Below, one piece after another: positions 44,800 to 55,412 of a stretch of DNA of 64,000 nucleotides. Source of the DNA: Ocypus olens (taxonomy: Eukaryota > Arthropoda > Insecta > Coleoptera > Staphylinidae); NCBI GenBank assembly GCA_910593695.2, contig OU343055.1, positions 14,865,150 to 14,929,149 of the forward strand, given 5' to 3'. Numbering within the stretch: position 1 is the stretch's first letter; each line of letters starts with the position of its first letter. The notes under the pieces were generated by a model. It was given only the letters and a program-made list of their open reading frames with translations, was not told the DNA's origin and ran no database searches. Made by a program: the position numbers and the translations under genes.

Positions 44800-44952
44800 T
44801 TCATTTTTTAATAATGAATGGGACATACGCTACACATCCATGGACCCGCACGGCCACTTCTTCGTTCTGAAAAAGTGACCGCACGGATGGGATTCGAACC
44901 CACGACCACAAGGCACAGAAGCAGGAACGCTACTCACTAGGCCACCGCGGCC
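44800..44952 (-). mobile_element. tRNA-derived SINE, with A and B boxes
   Basis: Read on the minus strand from 44952, GTGGCCTAGTGAGTAGCG is an A box and, about 40 bp on, GGGTTCGAATCCCATCCG is a B box with T-arm symmetry. An unrelated body (CAGAACGAAGAAGTGGCCGT) and an AT-rich tail follow. The head resembles a tRNA but has no continuous acceptor stem, so it is not a tRNA gene. The GACCGCGGCCGC-type phrase links it to the SINE at 39.1 kb. Confidence 0.75.
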
Positions 44953-45054
44953 TTAGTTAGGGGATAAACTAGATTTTTTGTATGTTGAATGGAATATTAC
45001 AGTTTTAATATTGTTTATGCTTTGGAGGTTTCTACTTCGTTACACATGTTGAAT

Positions 45055-45205
45055 AATATAATAAAACACTTTTCACTTTGTATAACTAGTTTTTACCTTT
45101 ATTAATCGGTTTGTAAATTACTAACTTAAGCGTAGTTACCGAAACTTAAGTCACATGAATAAATATAGGTTATACAAAACAAAGTGAAAAGTGTTTTATT
45201 ATATT
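45055..45205. repeat. 27-bp perfect inverted repeat, 97-bp spacer
   Basis: 45055-45081 and 45179-45205 are exact reverse complements and contain AAAACACTTTTCACTTTG. The spacer has no internal pairing of note. Confidence 0.85.
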
Positions 45206-45256
45206 ACGTCACAGTTTTGCACAAATAACTTATTTATGTAATATTAATAATAAAGC

Positions 45257-45348
45257 AAATAAAAACGAATAATTTTGTTGGTATCACTTTATTAACTTGA
45301 AGTAGTTAAATAATAAAGTGATACCAACAAAGTTATTCGTTTTTATTT
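45257..45348. repeat. 38-bp hairpin, one mismatch
   Basis: 45257-45294 and 45311-45348 pair with a single mismatch across a 16-bp loop. The arm contains TTGTTGGTATCACTTTATTA. It lies about 50 bp from the previous inverted repeat. Confidence 0.85.
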
Positions 45349-45944
45349 GATTTATTTAAAATTTATTACGAAGTGAAAGCCTCCACAATTATTTATTTAT
45401 TAATAAAGCGTTTTAAGTTATTTTAGTGTTATCTAAAATCCTCAATAACCCCCTCTAATAAATAGATTACGGTACAGAGAGGATTTGTAAGATTTTTAAA
45501 TAGAAAATTGCACATTTAGTGCATCACCTTCAAATGGTTGATGTTATTTTTCTTCATACGATCGTCAATTCTTATACCTTTGCACCTTTCCTCTTGTCAT
45601 AGCTCAATCTCAAAGTAGTAAATTTTGAGCGTTTTGAGCAGTACCTCAAAATACTCGACTTCATTTATTGTTCATTTATGGTTTAGTGGAGAGAGATTTA
45701 ATACTAACTCTATGAAAAATACATCTGTACCTCAAAGGATAAGTATTAGGTAAAAACCGTTGCCTACGGAATATCGCCGTATTCGCGACAACAAAAAATA
45801 TCTCATAAGATGGAATATTGTATTCACCCTAAAAGCAATTAATAAATGAGTAAGCAAAATGGTCTGTAAAGTAATGGTTGCTACTATTATGAACTGGCTC
45901 ATTACCTTGTTATCTTGTTGTGATCCATTGCTTTGTATGTATTA

Positions 45945-46120
45945 GAGGTGGGCTAAATGACACATTTTTGTGAGCCGCGTCAGTGAAAAGAATCAAGTAA
46001 AAAGAGTCAACATCGGGAAACGGCTCATGAAAAAGTGACAAAATATGTCCCAAAAAAAATTTGATAAGCAAAAAAAAGTCCTCACCTTCAAAACAGTCCA
46101 CTCATAATTTTAAAGAGTCG
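45945..46120. mobile_element. hAT-like fragment
   Basis: TAGAGGTGGGCTAAATGACA resembles a hAT terminus (TAGRGGTGGGC). GAGTC-type repeats follow, as in the element at 53.0 kb. A matching opposite end was not found. Confidence 0.35.
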
Positions 46121-46434
46121 ATGATTTCAGTTTCGTCCGGTTAATACCTCTTTTTGGTGAACAAATAAATAAATTAAAAAAAAACAATGATTGTATATTT
46201 TTTTTTAAATTATTGACTGTATCGAGACACTTTCAGAGTTACATAATATGTATTATACTTAAAAAATAATTTAAAACAATGTCGAAATAAACCATTATTT
46301 AACAATAAGTTACTTATTCCCACTATTTTTTGAGAACGCAAAAATCAAGCTATATTAAACATAACACAAAAATTCCATTCAAACCATCAAATCGGAGAAA
46401 GTTAAATTATGACCCATTAATTTTTTTTTAATAT

Positions 46435-47213
46435 AGGGTGTTTCAGACCACCCGTACACCCCAAATATCTTCTGAAATACGAATCTGATTGAGATAAAAA
46501 AAATATGTCCAAAAATTATTTTTGTGCCCCATCATGTGGTGTAAAATGTGAACCGCCCCCCTCTCCCTCCAAGGTCGGGGAGGGGTAAATTTAAAATCTT
46601 AAATGGGAACCCCTATTTTTTAATGCAGATTTGGATTCTATGCTAAAAAATATTAAGTTTCTATTCGAAAAAAAAAACATTTATTAAATTATATTTATTT
46701 CTCGCATCAAATGATAGATTACGACATTTTTTTCATAGTCATCTCTTAAATAAGGCGTTGATTAAAGTCATGGATAATTTTATGTCAGAAATAAGCAAAA
46801 AAAAAATAAAAAAATCTTTTAAAAAAAATCGTAGCAACGAATAAAAATCAATGTGATTATCAGATTCCAATCTATTATTTTCTATTGTGGTAATGTATGA
46901 ATGTTTATAACGAGAAACAGGATTTTTTTAATTAAAAAAATAATTTTTTTTTGCTAATCGAAAAAAATGTTTCGAATAAAAACCTAATATTTTTTAGAGT
47001 AGAAGCCAAATCTGCAATAAAAATAGGGGTACCTATTTCAGATTTAAAATTTACCCCCCACCCCGCCCCAGGGGGGAGGAGTGGTGGGTTAAATTTCACA
47101 CAACATGATAGAGCTCAAAACAAATTTAGACGTATTTTTTTGTATGTCAATCCGATTTGTAATTCGCGAGATATTTGGGGTGGTGGATATTTGGGGTGGT
47201 CTGAAACACCCGG
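46435..47213. mobile_element. Foldback element family F2, complete copy B
   Basis: Inverted ends AGGGTGTTTCAGACCACCC lie next to TA. Arms of about 190 bp pair through CCCCAAATATC, GAGCTCAAAACAAATTTAGA-like text, and CTCCCTCC/GGGGGGAGG-type GC-rich boxes. The right arm carries a ~15-bp duplication of ACCACCCCAAATATC. The interior matches 27370-27996. The open frame at 46951-47349 crosses the arm and is not a gene. Confidence 0.8.
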
Positions 47214-47310
47214 TATATACAATAATAAATGTATAAAAATAAACATGACTGGATTAACTAAATGCGACGTTTATGTTTTACTGGCTATCGACCCGAGGTT
47301 CTACTACATG

Positions 47311-47570
47311 TTTACTTTCTCATTTATAAGGTACGGGAAAGTATTGTGATCATGAACATTTTTTCAATTTGTTTTAACGGAAATATCCGTTAGAGGCGAT
47401 TTCAACAATTTCTGTAAAATAAAAATTGTGTCTGTGTGTGTGCTGTGCGTTTGTGTGTGTGCGTTGTATATCAAAAACTAATAGAACAATTAATATGAAA
47501 CTTTCAGCATAAGTCTTATTTGACAATCCGAAGAACTAAAAAGCTTTTGGCCACTCGAAACAAATATTTA
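47311..47570 (+). repeat. ACTTTCTCCG repeat family, partial copy
   Basis: It begins TTTACTTTCTCATTTATAAG and keeps the GT microsatellite (about 47428-47463) and TATCAAAAACTAATAGAACA. It breaks off after AAAGCTTTTGGCCACT. Confidence 0.65.
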
Positions 47571-47759
47571 AAAAAAAAATAATGAAACATTGAATAACAC
47601 AAAATAAACATTATTTTTAATGCTAGCACTGACATTTTCGTAGAGTTTTCACGACAAATCCCTATTATTGCTCCTCTTTCACGAGAAAATTTCGTAAGCA
47701 GCTTTTAATTTACACTAAGTTTGCTATATTTTGACGTTTGAGTCATCAAAATCAGATAA

Positions 47760-49760
47760 TGCGGATAACGGAAATCGGCGGTTTCATATAATTGACGTAC
47801 TTACTGCAAGAAACAATATAGCAACACTCGAAACATGAATTAAGAATATTAAAAATTGCATTCAGCTATTAGAAAAATTGTGAAAAATAAACCTGATGAA
47901 GGATTGACCTCAAAATATTTTCTTGCCTTCAGAATTAACCTATTTTAAATATCCTGTTAAAATAATTGATGAATTTCCGCAGGAAACATAACAGCAACAC
48001 ACGAGAGATGAATTTGGAAAATCTAAAATTGCATTTAACGATTAGAAAAATTGTAAAGAAGAAACCTGTTGAAGGATTAAGCTTAAAAAATGTTCTTACC
48101 ATCAGAATTAACCTATATTTAATATCCTGTTAAAATAATTGATGCATTGCTACAGGAAACAAAATACCAACACTTAAAACATGAATTTGAGAAATCAATA
48201 ATTGCATTCAATGATTAGAAAAATTGTGAAAAATTGAAGTAGTATCCTTATAATTTTTAAGTACCAATGAAATTAACGTATTTTTAATATCCTGTTAAAA
48301 TTATTGATGTATTGCTGCAGGTAACATAAAAGCAACACTCAAAACATGGATTTGAAAAATGTTAAATTGCAGTCAACGATTAGAAATTTTTTTAAAAATA
48401 AACCTGTTGAAGGATTAATCTCAAAATGTTAAAATACTATGAGAATTAACCTATTTTCAATATCCTGTTAAAATAATTGACGGACTACTGCAGGAAACAT
48501 AATAGCAACACTTGAAACGTGAATTTGGGAAATCGAGAATTGCATTCAACGATTAGAAAAATTATAAAGAATAAACCTGTTGTAGGATTTAATTCAAAAA
48601 ATTTACTTACCATCAGAATTAACCTATTTTTAATATCCTATTCAAATAATTGATGCATTGCTGCAGGAAACATAATAGCAATACTTAAAACATGAATTTG
48701 AGAAATCTAAAATTGCAGTCTACGATTAAAAATATTGTGAAAAATAAACCTGTTGAAGGATTCATCTCAAAATTTTAAAATAATATAAGAATTAACCCAT
48801 TTTCAATATCCTGTTAAAATAATTGACGGACTACTGCAGGAAACATAATAGCAACACTTGAAACGTGAATTTGGGAAATCGAGAATTGCATTCAACGATT
48901 AGAAAAATTGTAAAGAATAAACCTGTTGTCGGATTTACCTCAAAAAATTTACTTACCGTCAGAATTAACCTATTTTTAATATCCTGTTAAAATAATTGAT
49001 GAATTGCTGCAGGAAACATACTAGCAACACTCAAAACATGAATTTGAGAAATGTAAAATTGCAGTCAACGATTAGAAAAATTGTGAAAAATAATCCTGTT
49101 GAAGGATTTATCTCAAAATTTTAAAATACTATAAGAATTAACCTATTTTCAATATCCTGTTAAAATAATTGACGGACTACTGCAGGAAACATAATAGCAA
49201 CACTTGAAACGTGAATTTGGGAAATCGAGAATTGCATTCAACGATTAGAAAAATTATAAAGAATAAACCTGTTGTAGGATTTACCTCAAAAAATTTACTT
49301 ACTATCAGAATTAACCTATTTTTAATATCCTGTTCAAATAATTGATGCATTGCTGCAGGAAACATAATAGCAATACTCAAAACATGAATTTGAGAAATCT
49401 AAAATTGCAGTCTACGATTAAAAATATTGTGAAAAATAAACCTGTTGAAGGATTCATCCCAAAATTTTAAAATATCATCAGAATTAACCTCTTTTTAATA
49501 TCCTGCTAAAATAATTGATGCATTGCTGCAGAAAACATAATAGCAATGCTCGAAACCTGAATTTGAGAAATCTAAAATTGCAGTCAACGATTAAAAAAAT
49601 TGTGAAAAATAAACCTGTTAAAGGATTAATCCCAAAATTTTAAAATACCATCAGAATTAACCTATTTTTAATATCCTACTAAAATAATTGATATATTGCT
49701 GCAGGATACATAATAGCAACACTAGAAAAATGAATTTGAGAAATCAGAAATTCCATTCAA
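47760..49760 (+). repeat. ~172-bp satellite, about 12 units
   Basis: CTGCAGGAAACATAATAGCA recurs at about 172-bp steps from 47.8 to 49.7 kb. Each unit has GAATTAACCTATTTTTAATA, AATTGATGCATTGCTGCAGG and AATAAACCTGTTGAAGGATT. Alternate units are more alike (for example those ending GACGGACTACTGCAGG), hinting at a higher-order two-unit repeat. It is related to 56.3-58.9 kb. Confidence 0.9.
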
Positions 49761-49989
49761 CGATCATAAAAATTAAATTGCAAAAAAAGGAGGCGGGTGG
49801 GCGCTATGCTACCTATTGTATTTGCGTGTCTTTTGAAATTTGTTAATTTGAGAAAATCTCGTTTTATACCCAACTGGTTGTATTGTCGGATATCCGCCAC
49901 CCTGTTTTTCAATTAAAATCGTAGTAGCCGCTAGTGTTAAACGATTAGTGCTTAGCTTTCAAAGCCCTAAAATAAGAAGCGAAACAATT

Positions 49990-50530
49990 ATAAAAGACGT
50001 TAACCTTTTTGACCTGAAGAATTAATATACTGCAGATCACTAGATCGGTCTAGTGTTAAGGTCCAAGTTTAGGATAACTCATTCTTATTAGTCTCCCTCT
50101 GTTCTCTATCTAACCGGCACTATAAGGTCCGACCCATTTTGCTCTACCGAGCTGGTGGCACGCAAAACGGCGACGGATAAGAAACCCGAACGTGACGCAC
50201 AAAATAACCAAAGAAAAGTCACAGACCTACCTTTACTCCTCTTGAGATTTGCTAAAGATGTGATCTGAAGATTCCCTGAAGACATCTTACCTTCTTCGGT
50301 CAGAGTGGATGGAAAGAAATGAAAAATCCCACTGCACACCGAGGAAGTTTCCAGGGTTCAACACTAAAAGAAAAAAAAAACTGCTTCAGTATTAAATACT
50401 GCCGTAAACCCATCACTAATAGTATCGACATACAGTTCACGTACTCCCTTGGTTTGAGAAAAGCAACACGAACTCGCGAGGTTTCAATAAACGGTTTTCG
50501 AAAAAATTAACGAGCGCGATCACACGTTCT
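49990..50530. other. Unassigned moderately GC-rich segment
   Basis: A 77-residue minus-strand frame (50339-50106) contains two donor-like AAGGTAAGA / AAAGGTAGG sites on that strand. No protein family is recognised. It may be the upstream part of the LINE whose 3' end is at 50.9 kb, or low-copy noncoding DNA. Confidence 0.3.
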
Positions 50531-50756
50531 TCGCGGCGGCGACGTGCATACTGGTCTAGCAGCATTAAATGTCAATTCCGCAAATTAAAAAAAAAACATT
50601 TTCATACATTATAACACATTGTCTGAACCAGCTACCTTTCCGATATGGCAGCTATTATGACTTTAAATTGAAATATCGTAATATGCTTCTAACATTATTT
50701 ACTTAAATGCAGTCCTTTGTGGATATATGTATACTCGTTGTTAATTCTATATGTAT

Positions 50757-50911
50757 TTATGTAATTATTGTGAAGGTTTGAAGGAAGAACAGTTCACTTA
50801 TTAAAAGTGTAACTGATCCAAGTCTTTTTGACCTTTGTTTGTGTAATTTGTTGTGGTTATTGTAATCATTATGGTCAATAAATGATTTATTATTATTATT
50901 ATTATTATCAG
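50757..50911 (+). mobile_element. LINE 3' end with (TTA)n tail
   Basis: TTGTGGTTATTGTAATCATT and ATGGTCAATAAATGATTTAT are followed by about seven TTA units. AATAAA before the tail fits a non-LTR retrotransposon 3' UTR. Confidence 0.65.
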
Positions 50912-51719
50912 TCGAGAGTAGGTAAGACGCGCTGAAATCGAACAAAAAAGTTACCTTCTCGTGTCGAATCGCTTTCTAGTTTCAATACTTCGGCGAGGGA
51001 GCAATTAAAATTTGAAAAATATGTAATTTTGGGCAACATTCGAAACAGATTTTTATTGGAATGTGTAGGCAGTAAGAAATCAAGTGTACAGGGCTCTTTA
51101 AAAATCAAATTCAAAAATTAAATTGTTCCACAGTATCCCCCAAAAACAATGTAAAATTATTGACACCATTTAAATATTGACAAAGAAAACGAGGCGGTAA
51201 ACTGTTACATCCAAAAAACGAAAATTATACGAAAATTAAACGAAGTTTTCTTATAGATCTAACTTTTAACGCAATCTGTAAAAATCCAATCTGTAAAGAA
51301 TTATGTTGTAATTGTGGATTGGGGGTACCACATAAAACTCTTGGAAACTATTGCCCTAGCCTTAGAACCTCTAGTTGACTATAATTCAAGCTATTTAACT
51401 GAGGATAAAAAGAGTTAATTAAAATGTAGTGTTTTTCAATCCCAATACTTGAGCTGACGATGTATACATCCTTGAGACATTCTTAGATTTGAAAATCTGA
51501 AGTAAAAAGCTGAGTAAATTGGTATACATATCTTCACTACCCAGTAGTTTAATTACAATTACTATTTTAGAGAATAACATTACGTATTGAATTAAGAATT
51601 TTAAGTGTTTTATAGAACTATAGAATTGTGTGTAAATGCAAGAGCATGTTTTGTTTAAATTATTTCAATTTGAGCGGACCATTGAATGCAAAATAAGAAA
51701 TAATAACGTAATATAGTCG

Positions 51720-52370
51720 TAACTGATTAATATTTGAGTGAATCGAGCTCGCCAGTGGCATGAAAGCCCTGCTGCAGGCAAAGGGGGACGACGAATGCCT
51801 CGCCTTGCCTGTACACAATTCCTCCATTGACGCGGTCTCAGGATTAAATCCGGCGCACTCTACTAATTACTATTAAAATTATTAAGTTATTTTTAATGAT
51901 TCGGCTAGCAGCCAGCAGCTCCTCCGTCCAGGGAGGGCCCCTTCCAGCCCGCTCTCGCGTTAAATGGAAAAAGGGAAACGTGACGAAATGTAAAGAATTC
52001 ATCCGAGACCAAGTCTGTCCCATCTCGTACATTGTTAAATTACTATAAATTATGAAGTGCGTTCTATGTGGTGCTTTTAAGGGTAAAGTAGGAAAAGGAA
52101 AGAGGGTATAGAGTGATTCCCGTCCCGTCCTCCTCCGACACCGGCTTGCCTGCGACGACGCTTCCTTTTAATGCTCTTATACACAGCAGCTTTCAGACTC
52201 CCAGCCTAGATACTAATGAACTTTCAATGCACACGTCACCAACTTTATATATAACACACGCACACACTCCTTTTAATTACATCAATTTGCCTCGAGTGAA
52301 ACATAATTATTACAAACATGGTTATAACAAAGAAAAAATAATACTTCCTATCCAGTGATTACGAAGAATT
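51720..52370. other. GC-richer low-copy block
   Basis: A compact block with CpG and no recognised repeats. The minus-strand frame 52032-51844 and plus-strand frame 52113-52358 show no motif. Confidence 0.35.
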
Positions 52371-52396
52371 CAAAAATTCTTAGAGTAATTGATTAA

Positions 52397-52617
52397 TGTC
52401 AGAAACTTTCCAACCAATGCAGTTCTTCTCTTCTGCAGGCTCCGAAAATACCAACGATACATAAAACCCTTTTGATTCGAAAAGGAAATTCAATAATAAC
52501 TCAGAATCTTGGATTACGAAAGATATAGTAGATAATTCAAATCGTCTAAAAAAATTTCATTGGATGAAAAAATTATAAATGACGAGAATTCTCGACAAGG
52601 TACAGAAGAGAAAAAGC
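52397..52617. repeat. Direct repeat, copy 1 (partner at 53,478-53,685)
   Basis: From CAGAAACTTTCCAACCAATG to GAATTCTCGACAAGGTACAG the sequence is repeated with moderate divergence about 1.08 kb downstream. A minus-strand frame enters it. Confidence 0.75.
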
Positions 52618-52788
52618 TTGATGTTGACGCGACCCTATTCCTTCTGTGGAATGCTTTTCTCTTCTTGCCATTTTATAGTCTTCTGCTACTATCGAGTATT
52701 CGTCAACCGCCATGATGTTTTGACATAACAATGTCGCCTCCTGAATCGGCAACAAGAGTAGCAGATGTTCTTCTGAATCACTGTCCAA
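52573..52788 (-). pseudogene. Possible Harbinger-like transposase N-terminal remnant
   Basis: The 71-residue minus-strand frame starts MDSDSEEHLLLLLP and continues with ARREKHSTEGIGSRQHQAFS. Acidic N termini followed by a basic R/K region and a short L-rich helix are seen in PIF/Harbinger-family nucleases, and the order here is suggestive. The frame then stops, and the following sequence (FFHPMKFF in the same frame after the stop) could continue the resemblance. No DDE residues are present. The stretch beyond the stop is duplicated at 53.5 kb without the start region. The assignment rests on layout rather than diagnostic residues, so an unrelated chance frame remains possible. Confidence 0.25.
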
Positions 52789-53018
52789 TATAACAGCTTG
52801 AAATATTCTGCTACTTTTGGAAGCATTTTACCAGAAGAATATCTAGACAATAGACAAAAAAGTAGACATATTGAGAGGATGGAGATTTAAATATGTATGA
52901 TATAAATTAAAAGGATTTACAACTTTATCCTTCACTCTTACAGAAATAAAACTCAATTTTCTTTGTATAAACATGGGAAATTGTGTTTTTATTTATCCCT
53001 AAAAATTAAGTATGACAG

Positions 53019-53373
53019 TAGAGATGGGTAACTCATGAGTTAGTCGAATAGAGTTGACTCTAGTGACTCCTGCAAAAATTAGTAACTCATCGTGTGTCAT
53101 GCAATTTGTACAGGTGATGACCTTTTTTTTACTCATCAACTTTTTGAAGGAGAAAGGAGTTCACAACAACTTGTAATGTGTGAGGCCCTTTTTTGTGGCT
53201 ATTCACTGCATTGTTGATGTAAATTGGAAAATTAACATTGTTAGACAGTGAGGACCTTTTTTTCCTCTTCAATGTGTTTCAATGGAAAATTTTTGCAAGT
53301 TAAAATCTTTCTGAAAGAGTCGATCTCTTTTCCATGAGTCGACTCACAAAAGGAGTAATGTCGCCCATCTGTA
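53019..53373. mobile_element. hAT-like miniature element
   Basis: The left end TAGAGATGGGTAACTCATGA and the reverse complement of the right end, TACAGATGGGCGACATTACT, are inverted. GAGTCGACTC-type text lies inside both. An 8-bp target duplication is not evident. It separates the two direct repeats at 52.4 and 53.5 kb. Confidence 0.55.
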
Positions 53374-53477
53374 CCATATAGTAACGATCGTTACCATATT
53401 GTTTCTTTAGAAACACTCGTTTGCGATTTATCTTCGTATCAGAAACGATTATAATTAAGGAATTGTCACTTTCTACA

Positions 53478-53685
53478 ATGTCAGAAACTCTCCAACGAAT
53501 GCAATTCTTCTGCAGGCTCCCAAAATACCAACGATAAGAACAACAAATTCAATAACAATTCAAAATATTGGATTACGAAAGATATAGTAGATCGCTCTAA
53601 TCGGCAAAAAAATCTTCGTTGGATGAAAAAATTATAAATGACGAGAATTCTCGACAAAAGTACAAAAAAGGAAAAGCTGTGTACT
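53478..53685. repeat. Direct repeat, copy 2
   Basis: Counterpart of 52397-52617, sharing TTGGATTACGAAAGATATAG and GATGAAAAAATTATAAATGA. It lacks the sequence that encodes the start of the minus-strand frame in copy 1. Confidence 0.75.
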
Positions 53686-54164
53686 GATCATAAATAAAAT
53701 CTACCAAAAGGAATTTTTCTTTGACAAATAAACAGACCAATGTTCAAATAGCAAGCAAAAATATCACACTTGAGTACAAAAACTGTGCAATTGAAATAAA
53801 TTTCAAACAGGTACTCGGCTATTAACAACATTCCTTACCGGTACGCTCACAATACATTCTATCTACATCCGGTGAATGAAGACAAACTTTTCAAAATCAT
53901 TTTGGAACTTCCTTTCATAAGGTTATGATGAAATTCCAGGATTTGTTCTAATACGCAAAACGCGTATGAAAGCTGAAAATCATACGACTTTTGCAATGAC
54001 CATTGACACCCACGTGTCGCATAGTGCTTTTTCTACCGTTGAAAATTTATAATTATCGTAATTGTTAATTTAAATGTTCAAAAAAATAAATACCAGAAGT
54101 GACGTTTATCATTGAATTAAATTAAAGAAGATCAAGTGGATCAAGCGCTTAGATGGTTGTCATA

Positions 54165-54634
54165 AAAATTAAATAGTATATTGTACAATGAGCATATAAT
54201 GATGGCTATTAATCACGAGAACGATGTTTGCGGAACGAGCCGTAGGCGAGTGGAGGAAATCGTGTGAGTGATTAATAGCCATTATATGCGAGTTGTACAC
54301 TATACTTTGTTTACGAAAATTAAAATCAAAATCAAAATTTAAAAAAAATTTAAAATCAAAATTAAAATCGAAATTAAAGTTGTGATTACAATTACAATAA
54401 AAAAAATAAATAAAATTAGTATTAAACAGGGTAAACAAAATATTATCATAAATCGCGTTCTGTGAATTAATGCGCGAAGTAGCGTGTTTAATAACTATAT
54501 TAAACACGCAAATGCGTGTGCGTGTTTAATAAGCGTATTAAACACGCAGATGCGTGTTTAAGAAATTGAGTGTTAAATGTACCCCAATAATGCTGCCCAT
54601 ACAATTAAATAATGCGCACATTTTCGTGAACAAA
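54165..54634. repeat. Foldback repeat block, copy 2 (uninterrupted)
   Basis: Same order as 17105-17582: hairpin around GGAACGAGCCGTAGGCGAG, AAAATCAAAATC microsatellite, two palindromic 38-bp units (about 54482-54562), then TTTTCGTGAACAAAA. The upstream phrase TATATTGTACAATGAGCATA carries one TGTACA, so this is the empty site for the 3.28-kb element. An ORF for a recombinase fragment begins 77 bp downstream. Confidence 0.85.
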
Positions 54635-54710
54635 AGTATTTGTTTACTCTGCAAAATAAACGTCAAATCTACGCCAGACTCTTTCTCATAGCTACTTCAG
54701 CTATATAGTT

Positions 54711-55163
54711 ATGGAATCAACTAGCAGTACCAGCGAAGATATTCCTTCAATAATTATAGCTGTAGCAAATAGCACTTCTGATGTTATCCCACGGAAATCG
54801 AAGCAGAGGTGTAAAAAAGAACTTCTTCTATTTATTGGTTGGTGTTTGGACAAAAAAGTAAAAGTAAAAACGGTGTTACTCACTTATTTTGCGGAAAAGA
54901 CTAAAATTATTAAATCATCCACACTGTGGTCTATTTATTCAACGTTGAGAAGCATATTGCCCATTGTATGCAACATAGAAATTTCCAAGAATTTAAATAG
55001 ATGCGGTGGGTGGCTATCATCAACAGTTGTGGAAAGGTATGCTGAAGACAGTGTCAACAACTCAATCTTGATTGCTAAGCAGACTAAACGGAAACTCGAC
55101 AGAAACAACGGAAACTCGACGGAAACATCTAAGACTTCTGGACTTCTTATACTTCGGAATTAA
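54711..55163 (+). CDS. Internally deleted Crypton-type tyrosine recombinase (150 aa)
   Basis: This is the longest protein-like ORF in the window. Residues about 36-95 (FIGWCLDKKVKVKTVLLTYF, then STLWSIYSTLRSILPI) resemble the N-terminal SAM-like core-binding region of Crypton-class tyrosine recombinases, where a short helix pair ends in T-LW-x-Y-S-x-L-R. Residues about 100-130 (CGGWLSSTVVERYAEDSVNN) resemble the C terminus, where G-G-W-x-S-S-T-V-x-x-x-Y carries the nucleophilic tyrosine. Everything between them, including the catalytic arginines and histidine, is absent, yet the frame is kept. Enzymatic activity is therefore not expected. The first ATG follows a TATA-rich 5' region adjoining the foldback block, and AATAAA lies at about 55248. 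It could be a non-autonomous derivative or a DNA-binding by-product. Confidence 0.65.
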   Translation: MESTSSTSEDIPSIIIAVANSTSDVIPRKSKQRCKKELLLFIGWCLDKKVKVKTVLLTYFAEKTKIIKSSTLWSIYSTLRSILPIVCNIEISKNLNRCGGWLSSTVVERYAEDSVNNSILIAKQTKRKLDRNNGNSTETSKTSGLLILRN

Positions 55164-55412
55164 CTACATCTGTCCGTACTATTGTAGTTCTTCCGAAAGT
55201 TGATTTAAGCAATTGTTACTCCAGTATATTAATATAAAAGTTCTTCAAATAAAATCTGTTAAAAATGGGGCAACAAGAAATTTTACAAGTGCGATTTGAT
55301 TTGCCGCAAGTGCTGCAAACTGACATTTTCAACGTATGTTTTGGAAGTTGATATTTCGACATTTTGATACAACCGTAGAAAATCAGATATTGCTACATTA
55401 CTAGAAGAATGT

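Noticed and set aside
44883..44952. Candidate tRNA gene (A and B boxes)
   Set aside because: No continuous acceptor stem; it is followed by a SINE body and an AT-rich tail, so it is called a SINE.
46951..47349. 132-residue plus-strand frame
   Set aside because: It crosses the right arm of foldback element F2 and continues into the next repeat. There is no domain, and composition follows the repeat.
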